64,000 nt of DNA from Isoetes taiwanensis (lineage: Eukaryota; Streptophyta; Lycopodiopsida; Isoetales; Isoetaceae), in contig JAJEKV010000039.1 of the NCBI GenBank assembly GCA_021234155.1, forward strand, positions 6,798,912-6,862,911. The letters run 5' to 3'. A model generated the notes under the pieces. The model had not been told where the DNA came from. It ran no database searches and was given only the letters and a program-made list of their open reading frames with translations. Below, in pieces: positions 11,003-20,266 of the stretch (its first letter is position 1; each line of letters begins with the position of its first letter). A program made the position numbers and the translations under genes.

Positions 11003-11697
11003 GTGATTTCGGTTACTCGAAATCATAGCACTGACCAAACCCTAACTCGCTAGTTCGGTAGTTAGGAGAGAGAATTAAGCAAGAGTGATTGTTTAAGTCT
11101 TTTATGTTTGATTTAGTGCTAGGTTAAGGTAACAGACTGTAAATTCCAAGGAAGTCTAGGCTGCCTGGAGGACCCAAGTTTCGAGGAGCCATAACTTTTC
11201 GTAGGTAGCTCGGATGAAGGCGAAAATGGCTCCAATGGATCGGGCACCTCTCAAATACCCTAGGGGGCACGTCTCCCGAGGCAAAACGGACAACAGGCCG
11301 CCGAAAAACAAAAAGGGGCGCTGAGGTATCCGAGGGTGTTTCTTTTTGAAAATAAAACGCGTATAAACACGTCAGCGCCCCATACGGTCGCGCGTATTTT
11401 ATACGCGCCTGTTTGAAATTTTTTTTTAAAAAAAAAAAAATATTTTTTTGAAAAATTTAATAAAAAGTTAAAAGTTAAAATTTGAATTTTGAAATATCTT
11501 TTTGGGCGTGTGTTTTCTCTGAACACCCTTTTCCGCCATAGCCGCCGGACTTAAGCTCCAAATCCGCCATAGCCGACCTCGACGCCTCCCTTGCACTTGC
11601 CCTACACCCTGGTGGCCTCGATTACCTTCGCGCCGTCCCGCCTTGCTTGAGCGCCTCCTTTTTCCTTTTTCACCTGTTGTCCCCTACCAAGTACGAC
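11003..11697 (+). other. gypsy leader without coding; contains a strong hairpin
   Basis: Non-coding leader between PBS and ORF A. A perfect stem GCGCGTAT/ATACGCGC with a TTT loop lies at 11390-11408, followed by long T and A tracts (11419-11455). No ORF of note is present on the plus strand before the ATG at 11698. Confidence 0.6.
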
Positions 11698-12645
11698 ATG
11701 CCGCGCTTCAAGCTGACCGTAGATCTGAAGAAGCTGAACGTATATCAGTTGTTTGCTGCCTTGGTTGAGCATCTAGGGGACGAGGACCCAATAATAGATA
11801 TCATTCTTAACCTTTTTGTCAAGCACTTTGTCGAGGGCCGACGAGTCCCCTACCCTATTTTCCACTTCAACGAGCGCTTCCTCCTCAAGCTGAATGAAGC
11901 CGGTCAGGATTACACTCTCGTGGAGCAGCCGGACCGTGCATGGGCTGTGGTTAAGTTTTATCCCTCGCCAGGACCAGATGAAGACCCTGTGGAGCTTAGT
12001 CGGAACGAAGCTCAGAGGATCATGCATCTGGCCCGAATAGAAGACCTGCACCAAATAGCCAGCGCTCCACCGGACCTAAGGATGGATCGTTTTTACTATT
12101 TGGGGAGGGGTCGTATACTTACTTACCAGGGATACTTTAACCTTCCCACCTTTTCTTGGAATGAAAGCCTCAACAGTTTCATTTTTGAAAATGTTCCGCC
12201 CCGGTTTCAACAGTGCCATCTGGAATCCGTCCAAGAAGATATGCGGGCACGGCCGGACCGGTATCATACTGAGATTGCCCGGCGTACTCAAGCGCGTTTG
12301 GAGAGAGAGGCCAGGGCTGAAGAACGAGAGCGGCTCCAAAAGGAAGGCGAAGACTCCCATGGCCAGCAAAGTGAGCACGAGCAGGAGGAGCAGCCAAGCC
12401 ATCAGCAAGAGGAGCAGCGGCAGAATTTTGATGATAGACAGCAGGACCTAGGTGCGGCTCAGACCGTTGAATCCCAGACAAACCCTGTTGATGTGAACCA
12501 AGGGGTCAACCCACGGCAACCCCGCCGGGCGGATGCGGAGACTAAAAGGATCAAATCTAGACCGGTTAGGGGTGGGGTGTACTACAAGACCGGCTGCAGC
12601 GGGATGCGCGATCGCCAAGAAGACATCGGCTCGAGAAGGGAGTAG
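11698..12645 (+). CDS. retrotransposon ORF A, unknown 315-aa protein
   Basis: The ORF starts MPRFKLTVDLKKLNVYQLF and is intact to a stop at 12645. Residues 1-190 look globular, with hydrophobic and aromatic residues regularly spaced. Residues ~200-265 are very rich in E, Q and R and predict a charged coiled coil; the tail is basic (RRADAETKRIKSRPVR). I do not recognise the family. It lies upstream of gag and directly abuts and overlaps the H3-like frame, so an original ORF A-H3 fusion or a two-gene arrangement are both possible. The start was chosen as the first ATG of the frame. It is not a retroviral gag by motif, because the zinc-knuckle gag lies further downstream. Confidence 0.6.
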   Translation: MPRFKLTVDLKKLNVYQLFAALVEHLGDEDPIIDIILNLFVKHFVEGRRVPYPIFHFNERFLLKLNEAGQDYTLVEQPDRAWAVVKFYPSPGPDEDPVELSRNEAQRIMHLARIEDLHQIASAPPDLRMDRFYYLGRGRILTYQGYFNLPTFSWNESLNSFIFENVPPRFQQCHLESVQEDMRARPDRYHTEIARRTQARLEREARAEERERLQKEGEDSHGQQSEHEQEEQPSHQQEEQRQNFDDRQQDLGAAQTVESQTNPVDVNQGVNPRQPRRADAETKRIKSRPVRGGVYYKTGCSGMRDRQEDIGSRRE

Positions 12646-13016
12646 ATCGTGGGCGCACAAAGCATCGCCGGCGGGGAGGTAAATCCATTAAAATCGCTCA
12701 AAGCGACCCTTAAGCCACGGAAGCCCCACGGGTTCCGACGCACGCGGTAGCTGCCGGAGATACGCAAGTATCGAAGAGACTACCGAGCCATTGATCCGCC
12801 GGCTTCCTTTCCAATGACTTGTGCGGGAGATCGCTCAAGAATTCAAGACCGACTTGCGGTTTCAAGCTTTGCAATCCTTGCCTTCTGAGGAAGCTGCGGC
12901 GTGCACTGATTGAGCTTTTGAGTGACGCCAACTTGTGCGCCATACATGCGAAGCGGGTCACTATTATGCCCAAGGACCTTCAGCTGGCACGAAGGATCCG
13001 AGGGGAATTTAGATGA
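12604..13016 (+). pseudogene. histone H3-like gene inside the retrotransposon
   Basis: The span (413 bp) almost equals a standard H3 reading frame (136 codons plus stop). Translated blocks, spread over shifted frames, follow H3 from end to end: an AKKTSARE-type basic tail, KPRKPHGFRR before helix alpha-N, LPEIRKY (near 12751), [40 protein letters not shown], then [17 protein letters not shown] and stop. FKTDLRFQ and [18 protein letters not shown] point to a canonical H3 rather than a centromeric variant. About three to four indels break the frame, mostly at GC-rich spots. No intron is present. A 19-A run follows 79 bp after the stop. In the cell such a protein would join nucleosomes or compete with host H3; that is inference. 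Confidence 0.8.
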
Positions 13017-13094
13017 TGACACAACCGTTTTTTTTTCTGTTGTAAAATTTTGTAACTTATCCATGTACTAGTCCCATTTTTGGGGTTGTGAATT

Positions 13095-13113
13095 AAAAAA
13101 AAAAAAAAAAAAA
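13095..13113 (+). repeat. 19-base poly(A) run downstream of the H3-like ORF
   Basis: An uninterrupted A19 tract comes 79 bp after the H3-like stop codon. Its place relative to an intronless host-type gene is what a captured, polyadenylated cDNA would leave. Simple A-tract expansion in AT-rich DNA is the alternative. Confidence 0.55.
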
Positions 13114-13190
13114 CATTTTTTTTGGGAAATATAAGTATTATTAAATAAATAATAATTTTAATAATGATTTTTGGGAAACGTGCCAAAAAG

Positions 13191-13215
13191 TATAAAACCC
13201 CTTTTTGGCCATTAG
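13191..13215 (+). promoter_or_regulatory. TATA box and AGGGTTT element before ORF C
   Basis: TATAAAA at 13191-13197 lies 80 bp before the ATG of ORF C and is followed by ATTAGGGTTTC, a telo-box-like motif common near plant transcription starts. The layout suggests that ORF C can be transcribed independently of the LTR. This is inference from sequence only. Confidence 0.5.
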
Positions 13216-13276
13216 GGTTTCATTTTTCCTTCTTGTTCCAGCGCCTCCTTTCTCCTCCTTTGCGCCTTCACTCTTC

Positions 13277-14659
13277 ATGGCTCGCCCAACCCTGCAGCAG
13301 TGGTATGTGGACGGAGAGCATTGGGACCCTGCGGTTCCCTTTGATCTTCTTCACCCCTACCTGCAGGTAGATCTTATCTCCAACATGCAGGCCCACCCAG
13401 ATTATTCTGCCTTCCTTCAGTTCTACGGAGAGGAGATTGTGCCTGCATGCGTTGGTAATGATGACGATGATCAGCTTTACCTCGATTTCCACACCTTACA
13501 CCAGATGTTAGGGGGTGATGATCATGCCCGTAACGTCATCAAGGGCATCAGACGGCGAGGGAATGACCTCCCTATTGCCACAATAGATCGGGAAACCTGT
13601 TTTGAGGCCCGATTTGCACTGGCCATCATTATGGACCAGTACATAGAGGATGAGGAGATCCCTGCTGAGCGTTCTTCCACACCTCTACCGCCTGACCCAG
13701 AAGATGACGAAGTCGTCGATGAGCGGGATTTTGTGAGATGGAAGGAACTTGCTACAGAAGCTCCTGCCAGCCGGCAGCAGGCCCTAAAACTTGAAGGGTT
13801 AAACCTTCTCCCTACAGTACTCCTGAATGATCAAGAGTACTTGATCCTTGACGATATTATGTGGGCGTACCATGTTCTTACTGGGGTCCGCCGCAGGAAA
13901 GTAGAGGTTCTCTATGATCTTGCGGAATATTGCCAAGATGACTTCATCGACTTCACTACACCAGTGGCGCAACCTACACAGCTAGAGAGCCTATTGGCAT
14001 ATCGGCCCGAGGAACAAGAGCCCGTTGAGACTCTTCTGTCGCTTCGCCAGTACTTGCTAGCTGAAACCCCCCAGCCTCCGGAAGAGCAATTTGCGGCCCC
14101 GACACGGTCCCTCCTTCAAGATCCGCCTCTGCAAATCACTATGGGCGAGGGGGGTCAAGACGAGGAAGACCTTTGGGACACCAAGGTCACCCTTAGGGAT
14201 GAGAGAGAAGAAGAAGAAGAAGAGAAGCTCCCCATCGACTTGGAGAAGGAAGCTGAGACCTCCACCGACCCTCAAGTTAGGGCCATGGGCAACCATGTGG
14301 CCCGATTCTTTCTCTCAGCTTTCCGCCAAGGAGAGGTGCTGTTCTTTTCCAAGAATTTAGGGCCATCTTCTGAAGCTTCTTGGTGGGCGCTCCGAGCCAT
14401 AGCTACTACAGCGGGCCATAAGAAGATTGATTATCATGTCACCACTAGTACTCTGGTCCGTAGAGATTTGGCTATAGCAGCATTGGGAGACGTGGCGGGC
14501 TGCGCTAACATGCGCCTCCTTGTGGCAGCGCCTTTGGCTACTTGCTTACCACCTGAGGCAGCAGCTCGAGCTGCCCTTTCTGCTAGCCCTAGCGCCACTT
14601 TGATGTGTTATCGTCCACCTCCTCAGCCAATGGACGAAGACGAGGGATTCAGCTCCTAA
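13277..14659 (+). CDS. retrotransposon ORF C, unknown 460-aa protein
   Basis: An intact ORF beginning MARPTLQQWYVDGEHWD. The first ATG of the frame is at 13277, downstream of a TATA box at 13191. Residues 1-150 and ~175-260 look globular. Residues ~125-155 and ~310-350 are acidic linkers (DDDDQ, PDPEDDEVVDE and an E-rich run). Residues ~360-450 form a second small domain starting RAMGNHVARFFLSAF and ending in a proline-rich tail. No known domain is recognised. It precedes gag on the same strand and is better preserved than gag or RT, which argues against it being random sequence. It may be a captured host gene or an element-specific accessory protein. Confidence 0.65.
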   Translation: MARPTLQQWYVDGEHWDPAVPFDLLHPYLQVDLISNMQAHPDYSAFLQFYGEEIVPACVGNDDDDQLYLDFHTLHQMLGGDDHARNVIKGIRRRGNDLPIATIDRETCFEARFALAIIMDQYIEDEEIPAERSSTPLPPDPEDDEVVDERDFVRWKELATEAPASRQQALKLEGLNLLPTVLLNDQEYLILDDIMWAYHVLTGVRRRKVEVLYDLAEYCQDDFIDFTTPVAQPTQLESLLAYRPEEQEPVETLLSLRQYLLAETPQPPEEQFAAPTRSLLQDPPLQITMGEGGQDEEDLWDTKVTLRDEREEEEEEKLPIDLEKEAETSTDPQVRAMGNHVARFFLSAFRQGEVLFFSKNLGPSSEASWWALRAIATTAGHKKIDYHVTTSTLVRRDLAIAALGDVAGCANMRLLVAAPLATCLPPEAAARAALSASPSATLMCYRPPPQPMDEDEGFSS

Positions 14660-14760
14660 TTATTGTATCAGTCCAATACATAATGCCAATACAATTTTTG
14701 AATAAGCCTCTTCCATGACAAGTTATTAAGCCTCCTGGAAATGTTAGTATTATATACTCA

Positions 14761-15236
14761 TTCCGCCCTTTTGCAGAAGAAACGCCCGCGGAGTATGAAG
14801 ATAGGATAACATCCCAGATAAGGAGAGATGAACAGGGACCTCCTCAACAGGACTATGGGGAACGATACAACGAGTATCCTGAACGGGAAGTTGACGATGA
14901 GATAGCGGAGCTTAGGGTGCTGGAACAACCTTATGATCCTGACAAGGGGATGGAAATAGTTACTCTTCTTCGAGAACGCGCTTACGATGATCTGAAATGG
15001 ACTCTTTCCCGTACTTGGGATTATTGGAATATGACCCCACATGAGGCTTTTGAGGATGCTAATGATCATCTCTGGCAAATCTTCTACGCACTGCGAAGGC
15101 TCTTCAACCTTCTGATATTAGCCCCACTTGGGATTATCAACCCGTTATTATCCAGGCTTGGGCACGTTACAAGCTCGTCAGAGCTGTGCGTGAGAGTGTG
15201 CGCTATGCCGTCATGTATCCCTACGCAAACCCTTAA
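14761..15236 (+). pseudogene. retrotransposon coding block D (unknown), one frameshift
   Basis: A coding-like block of about 155 codons. It opens after a good 3' splice-site-like sequence (CCCTTTTGCAG, ending about 14776) and reads AEYEDRITSQIRRDEQ, then GMEIVTLLRERAYDDLK, SRTWDYWNMTPHEAF and DANDHLWQIFYALRR. After a frameshift near 15105 it continues SPTWDYQPVIIQAWARYKLV and AVRESVRYAVMYPYANP-stop. The repeated S-x-TWDY motif on both sides of the shift supports the join. It could be the last exon of ORF C or a separate ORF. No known family is recognised. About 250 bp of non-coding DNA follows before gag. Confidence 0.45.
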
Positions 15237-15489
15237 GCCGCAATTACCAGTTTTGTGTGTTCCTATGCTTCACTATGACTAGGAAAATGGCCTGTATCAG
15301 GTCCATGTATGTATTATATAACTATAAGTCATAATTACTGTCAGTATCAAGCTCTTGCATGTAACCGTTACTTCACTTGTAATTAAAATTTTTCCGTGGG
15401 TTTTTGCGTGTTCACTTTGTTCTCGACACGACTTAAAAATGACCTTGTATGACACTTATTGTCGCTGTAAATGTTCTTATATCATCTTA

Positions 15490-16800
15490 TGTTTAATATA
15501 GACGGGGCACGCACCGCCGCTTGGCAGCCACCCTCAAATGCAAGTCAATTAACACCCGAACAAGAATTGATGCTGATGAAAAGACAGTTAGGCGAATTGC
15601 AGGCCTACGTCTTGCATGCTAACCCACCACCGCATGTACAACAGGATTCACCGGAGTTACCTCCGTTGCCGCCTAGTCCACCTGCACAGCAGCCGTCCCC
15701 ACCACGAACCAGTCCTGTACCCGTGCGAAAGAGGTCCCACTCTAAACGCCGACGGAGCTCCTCCAGGGACAGTGCCACCTCCTCAAAGTCTGCCACTTCA
15801 GTGTCATCTGAATCATCCGCATCATCTGGTGGCCATGCAAAGCGCCGAGATAAGGAGTATCGCAAGACAGTTGATACAGCCATAACTAGTATATGGAAGA
15901 ATAGGAAATTGGCCCAGTTTGATGGGAAATCTAGGGGCGGCTTGAATGCCGAATCCTAGCTGGACGAAATGAAGGAGTTCGGCAGGTCCTATGGCATGAC
16001 AGAGAAGGATACAGGAAAGGTTGCCACCACAAACCTTACGGAGCTGCCGTATTTGGTGGAAGGGCTATGCGAGCCAAACATCCGGGCAGGAGTAGATGCA
16101 ACTTCAGAAAGTTTGCCAAGGCCTTCAAATCGCATTATGTGCCCGTGCACATAAATGCCAACAGATCAGACTTTCTCTGAGGTTGGAGCGAAGAGTATGT
16201 CCGCACAGGCTTACGGATGAGTTTATGCGCTGAGGCTGTATGTACCTGGTATGAATGAGAAAAAGGGCGGTGGAGGGCTATATTGAGGATTTGGCACCAT
16301 CGATCAAAGCGGATGGTTAAGGCCATCGACCGAAATCGATTCGCGAAGCCGAGGCTAAAGCATTGAGCCTCGAGGAGGACATACCAAGGAATCGATATCC
16401 GCGCCCTGCTCCTTACTCATGACCCGCGGCCGTCCACACCTTACAAACCCCGCTCTCCAAGTCGGGGCCCTCTCGCCAGAACTCTTACGGCCGCCGGGGA
16501 GAAGAAAGTCGCTTTTAGCACGCCGGATAAATGAGAACAATTTGGTAAGGAAGTTCAAAACCTCTTCTGATCCATTCCTAAAGAGGCCGAGGAACATTTG
16601 GCGGGATAAGGCATGTTAGGGTGTATGAGGCTGGACACTTCATGCGTAATTGCCCATATGTTACCCAGACTGCTTGGTGGCCATGGCCGACCTTGATTGG
16701 GGCGATATTGAGTCAACATTATTGGCGGCGAGGACGCTCTCCGAAAGTACATTCACGGTCGCGTCTCATATCTTTGCAGCTATAGAAACCGGCAATCTTT
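15490..16800 (+). pseudogene. gypsy gag with zinc knuckle, frameshifted
   Basis: The N-terminal part is open to 15959: a QLTPEQELMLMKRQLGELQAY helix, a proline-rich linker and an S/R-rich basic stretch, then IWKNRKLAQFDGKS, the start of a retrotransposon capsid domain. After a stop, LDEMKEFGRSYGMTEKD and weaker capsid-like blocks continue in other frames. Near 16608-16652 the text resembles a CCHC nucleocapsid knuckle (KACxxC-EAGHFMRNCP). Several frameshifts prevent a complete gag. The acceptor-like sequence TTTAATATAG just before 15502 raises the possibility that gag was expressed from a spliced RNA, bypassing the upstream ORFs. Confidence 0.7.
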
Positions 16801-16819
16801 GAAAGTCACTGTTTGTCAT

Positions 16820-18110
16820 TTCCACCATAGGCCAAGTAGGCGGTAAGCCTTTTGTAATTCTTATGGATACGGGGAGTACACATAATTTTGCTTCTCCTAG
16901 AATGGCCCAGTCCTACAACCGAAACCCTAAGGTCTGGCCCGAGGGGCTGTCACTTTAGCTTGATGGTAAGGTTAGACATACTCATGGTCGTCGCATCAAT
17001 CTAAAGATGCAGTTGCCAGGCGCACCAGTTGCCATGGGCGCCGAGCTAATGGATATTGGCAAATATGACCTCATTGTTGGAATGGAATTCTTGGCATCTG
17101 CAAAAGCCAACATAGACTGCGAGAAGAGAGAAGTTACCTTCAACGCGGCAAATGGAACCCGCGTAACTATAAAAGGTGAACCATTCAACCCTATCATGCA
17201 GTCTATGTCCATCCGACAGTTAGATAGAGCTATAAGCAAGCAAAAGCTCCTCTGCCTTATCAGACTTGCTTCCATTGAGTCAGACCCTAAACAGAAGCAA
17301 GTAATTGACACCTTACCGGAGGGGATCGCCAACCTTATCCGACAATTTCGTGATCTCTTCCCAGACGAAATCCAGAAGCTTCCTCCTTTTAGAGGGGTAG
17401 AATGTGAGATAGCTTTAGAGCCAGGTACTAAGCCTACCAGCAAGGCCCCGTACCGTATGAGTCTTCCAGAGCTGGCAGAGCTTAAGAAACAACTTCAAGA
17501 GCTGCTAAACCTAGGTTTTATTCGACCTAGTGTTTCGCCCTTTGGCGCCCCTATTCTTTTTGTGAAGAAAAAGGACGGCTCCTTGAGAATGTGTATTGAT
17601 TATCGGCAACTCAACAAGCATACTATCAAAAATCGCTATGCTTTGCCAAGGCGAGATGATCGATGGATCGGTTGCAAGGGGCCAAGTATTTCTCAAAGAT
17701 TGATCTTCGCTCGAGGATACCATCGATAAAATTAAAGAGGAAGACATCCATAAATCTGCTTTTAAGCACTAGATATGGGCATTATGAGTTTACCGTTATG
17801 CCTTTCGGATTAACTAATGCCCCATAGCGTTTATGCGATTGATGAATGATGTTTTCCGACAATACTTGGATGACTTTGTTGTTATTTTCTTTGACGACAT
17901 TCTCATCTACAGTAAGACTCTAGAAGAGCATGAGAAACATCTTAAATTGGCTCTACAAAAACTAAGACGTCATCAGCTTTTTGCCAAGTTCTCTAAGTGC
18001 AAGTTTGCCACTCCGAAGGTCGATTACTTGGGTCATATTATTTCAGCAGACGGAATTGCTCTGAGATCCTGCAAAGATAGGCATTTGTAAAGGGAATGGC
18101 CTATTCGGAA
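16820..18110 (+). pseudogene. gypsy protease and reverse transcriptase, frameshifted
   Basis: The aspartic protease active site MDTGSTHNF lies at about 16862-16890, preceded by IGQVGGKPFVIL, with the flap-like region and GKYDLIVGMEFLA at about 17058-17095. The RT begins with the KAPYRMSLPELAELKKQL block, then GFIRPSVSPFGAPILFVKKKDGSLRMCIDYR (~17515-17605) and, after a frame change, VIFFDDILIYSKTLEEH (~17882-17925) with the catalytic Asp pair and VDYLGHIIS (~18020-18050). These are typical plant Ty3 motifs. Frame breaks occur near 16950, 17660-17830 and 18060-18134. Confidence 0.9.
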
Positions 18111-18133
18111 ATGTCTCAGAAGTCCATGATTTC

Positions 18134-20266
18134 TTGGGGTTAGCAGGATACTACCGAAAATTTGTAAAGGATTTTGCAAGGATTGCAGCCCCTCTTACAA
18201 ATCTTACCAAGCATGAGAAGGTGAAGGATTGGATGGAGCACTGGAAGACTAAGGTTCAGGGAAGTTTCCAGCAGCTTAAAGATGCCTTAACCTCAGCACC
18301 CGTTCTCACGTTGCCCGATCCTGATAAGGATAAACTAGTAGCCACAGATGCCAGTAAAATCGCCACTGGTGGGGTTCTAATGCAGGAGGGGAGGGTTATT
18401 GCTTATGATTCAAAGAAAATGAATGAGACAGAACAACGATATCCTACCCATGACCAGGAATTGCTAGTGTTGTTTTGGCGCTGCGAATATGGAGACACTA
18501 CCTCCTTGGTAGAAGGTTCGGTTGGACCTGAGATCATCAAAGTCTCCAGATATTTGACCACCCAACCCAATCTCAACCTCCGTCAGAGGAGATGGATGGA
18601 ATTTCTTGAAGAATATGATTTTGAGATCATGTATAAGCCTGGAAAGCACAATGTGGTTGCGGATGCATTATCACGCCATCCCTTGGTAACCCGGACTCAT
18701 TGTAATGCAATTTCGACACTCACAAGTGAGTTTGGCAAACAGATAGAACAGACTTTGGCCACGGATCCTGAGTTCTGTGAAATCTGGGCTAGTTTGAGTA
18801 AGGAGGCACGCACAGATAAAGAACGCGAAGCTTTCCGTTCATATAAGAAAGAGGGCAATTTGTTGTATCACAAGGATAAGTTGTGTGTACCTCTGACTTC
18901 CAGAGTGCGTAAGTTAATCCTCCATGACACGCACAACAGCCCTATAGCTGGACATGCGGGTTTTATGAAGACCTACTTTAAGATCCGCTCCAGTTATTTT
19001 TGGCCTTCAATGAAGAAGGACATTGCCAGGTACATTAAGCAGTGTCAAGTATGTCAGCAGACCAAGGCAGAACAATTAAGGACTCCAGGAGAATTGCAAC
19101 CTCTGGATGTACCCAACGCTAAGTGGGAAGTGATAACCATGGATTTCATTGTGGGCCTTCCACGTACTCTTTGTGGATATGATGCGTTAATGGTAGTGGT
19201 CGACAAATTGTCGAAAATGGCTCATTTCTTGCCATGTCGTACCACGGACACCGCCTTTGATACTGCTCTGCTTTTTGCAAAGGAGATCTTCAGATTGCAC
19301 GGAATGCCACGGGTCATTGTATCTGACAGAGATCCCAAATTTGTAAGTGCATTTTGGAAAGATTTCTTCACCACCATACAGACCAAGCTTGCTATGAGCA
19401 CAGCTTATCATCCTCAGACGGATGGTCAGACAGAACGTACCAATCGGATTATAGAGGATATGCTACGAAGTTATGTGTCGAGTAAGCAATCCCAATGGGC
19501 TGACTATATTTACCTTGTTGAGTTTGCCTATAACAGTATGAAACAGGAGTCTTCCAGAATGTCTCCTTTCATGATAAACTATGGTTATCAATGCCTTACT
19601 CCAGACACCTGGCATAACCCTGTTTCTAAAGTGGAGGTCTCCCAACAGCTCCTTTTGGAAATGCAGGCCTTAGTTGAAGAGGTTCGTGGTTACTTGTTAG
19701 CTGCACGCAGTCGTCAGAAAAGTGTAGCGGATAAACACAGAACCCCACGAATCTTCCAAGTGGGCGAATCAGTTTGGCTTAAAATCAAGGTAAAACAAGC
19801 CAAGCTTAAAATTGGTAACTGCAAGAAGTTAGCGCCCAGATGGGCGGGACCATTCAAAATCACCGAGCGTATTGGAGAACAAGCATATCGCTTGGATCTG
19901 CCGCCCCGTCTGAAGATCCACAAGGTCTTCCACGTGAGTCTTCTGAAACAACACACCCCTGATCCCGAGGAGGTTTTGGAAACCCCAACCCTCCTCGAAA
20001 TGACAGAGGAGCAGCTCGAAATAGTGCCTGAAGCTCTCCTTGACCGGGCTTATAAACAGACTCGGAGGACTCAAAAGTTGCAATACCTGGTCAAGTGGAA
20101 GCACTTGCCGGTGGAGGATGCTACGTGGGTGATGGAAGCAGACCTTGAGAAGCACTATCCAGATTTTATGCAACAATCTCAAGGCCGCACCATCAACGAT
20201 GCTATCAACCCCGCTCCCGGCGGTAAGCTTGAGGACTTGATTCGCCGAGAATATGTAGAGGGGTAG
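18134..20266 (+). CDS. gypsy RNase H, integrase and chromodomain
   Basis: A 710-codon open frame. The RT connection (MGLAGYYRKFVKDFARIAAPL) is followed by RNase H (LVATDASKIATGGVL, QRYPTHDQELLV, HNVVADALSR). Then comes an integrase zinc domain HHCC (~18920-19060, HAGFMKTYFKIR to QCQVCQQTKAEQ). The catalytic core has Asp in TMDFIVGLP (~19140), Asp in IVSDRDPKF (~19320) and Glu in DGQTERTNR (~19430). The C-terminal part has the LKIHKVFHVSLLK block and a chromodomain (LQYLVKWKHLPVEDATWV, ~20080-20145). In chromoviruses this module directs integration to particular chromatin, often by binding modified histones. The frame begins inside pol, so it is a fragment of a longer polyprotein. Confidence 0.92.
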   Translation: MGLAGYYRKFVKDFARIAAPLTNLTKHEKVKDWMEHWKTKVQGSFQQLKDALTSAPVLTLPDPDKDKLVATDASKIATGGVLMQEGRVIAYDSKKMNETEQRYPTHDQELLVLFWRCEYGDTTSLVEGSVGPEIIKVSRYLTTQPNLNLRQRRWMEFLEEYDFEIMYKPGKHNVVADALSRHPLVTRTHCNAISTLTSEFGKQIEQTLATDPEFCEIWASLSKEARTDKEREAFRSYKKEGNLLYHKDKLCVPLTSRVRKLILHDTHNSPIAGHAGFMKTYFKIRSSYFWPSMKKDIARYIKQCQVCQQTKAEQLRTPGELQPLDVPNAKWEVITMDFIVGLPRTLCGYDALMVVVDKLSKMAHFLPCRTTDTAFDTALLFAKEIFRLHGMPRVIVSDRDPKFVSAFWKDFFTTIQTKLAMSTAYHPQTDGQTERTNRIIEDMLRSYVSSKQSQWADYIYLVEFAYNSMKQESSRMSPFMINYGYQCLTPDTWHNPVSKVEVSQQLLLEMQALVEEVRGYLLAARSRQKSVADKHRTPRIFQVGESVWLKIKVKQAKLKIGNCKKLAPRWAGPFKITERIGEQAYRLDLPPRLKIHKVFHVSLLKQHTPDPEEVLETPTLLEMTEEQLEIVPEALLDRAYKQTRRTQKLQYLVKWKHLPVEDATWVMEADLEKHYPDFMQQSQGRTINDAINPAPGGKLEDLIRREYVEG

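Noticed and set aside
11647-11697. Upstream extension of ORF A to 11647
   Set aside because: It would need a TTG start; the first ATG of the frame is at 11698.
12604-13016. Centromeric H3 (CENP-A type) instead of canonical H3
   Set aside because: FKTDLRFQ and [14 protein letters not shown] match canonical H3, with no sign of a longer loop 1. The frame is damaged, so the variant class is not final.
13205-13276. Upstream extension of ORF C to 13205
   Set aside because: The first codon would be TTG and overlaps the promoter-like AGGGTTT region; ATG at 13277 is preferred.
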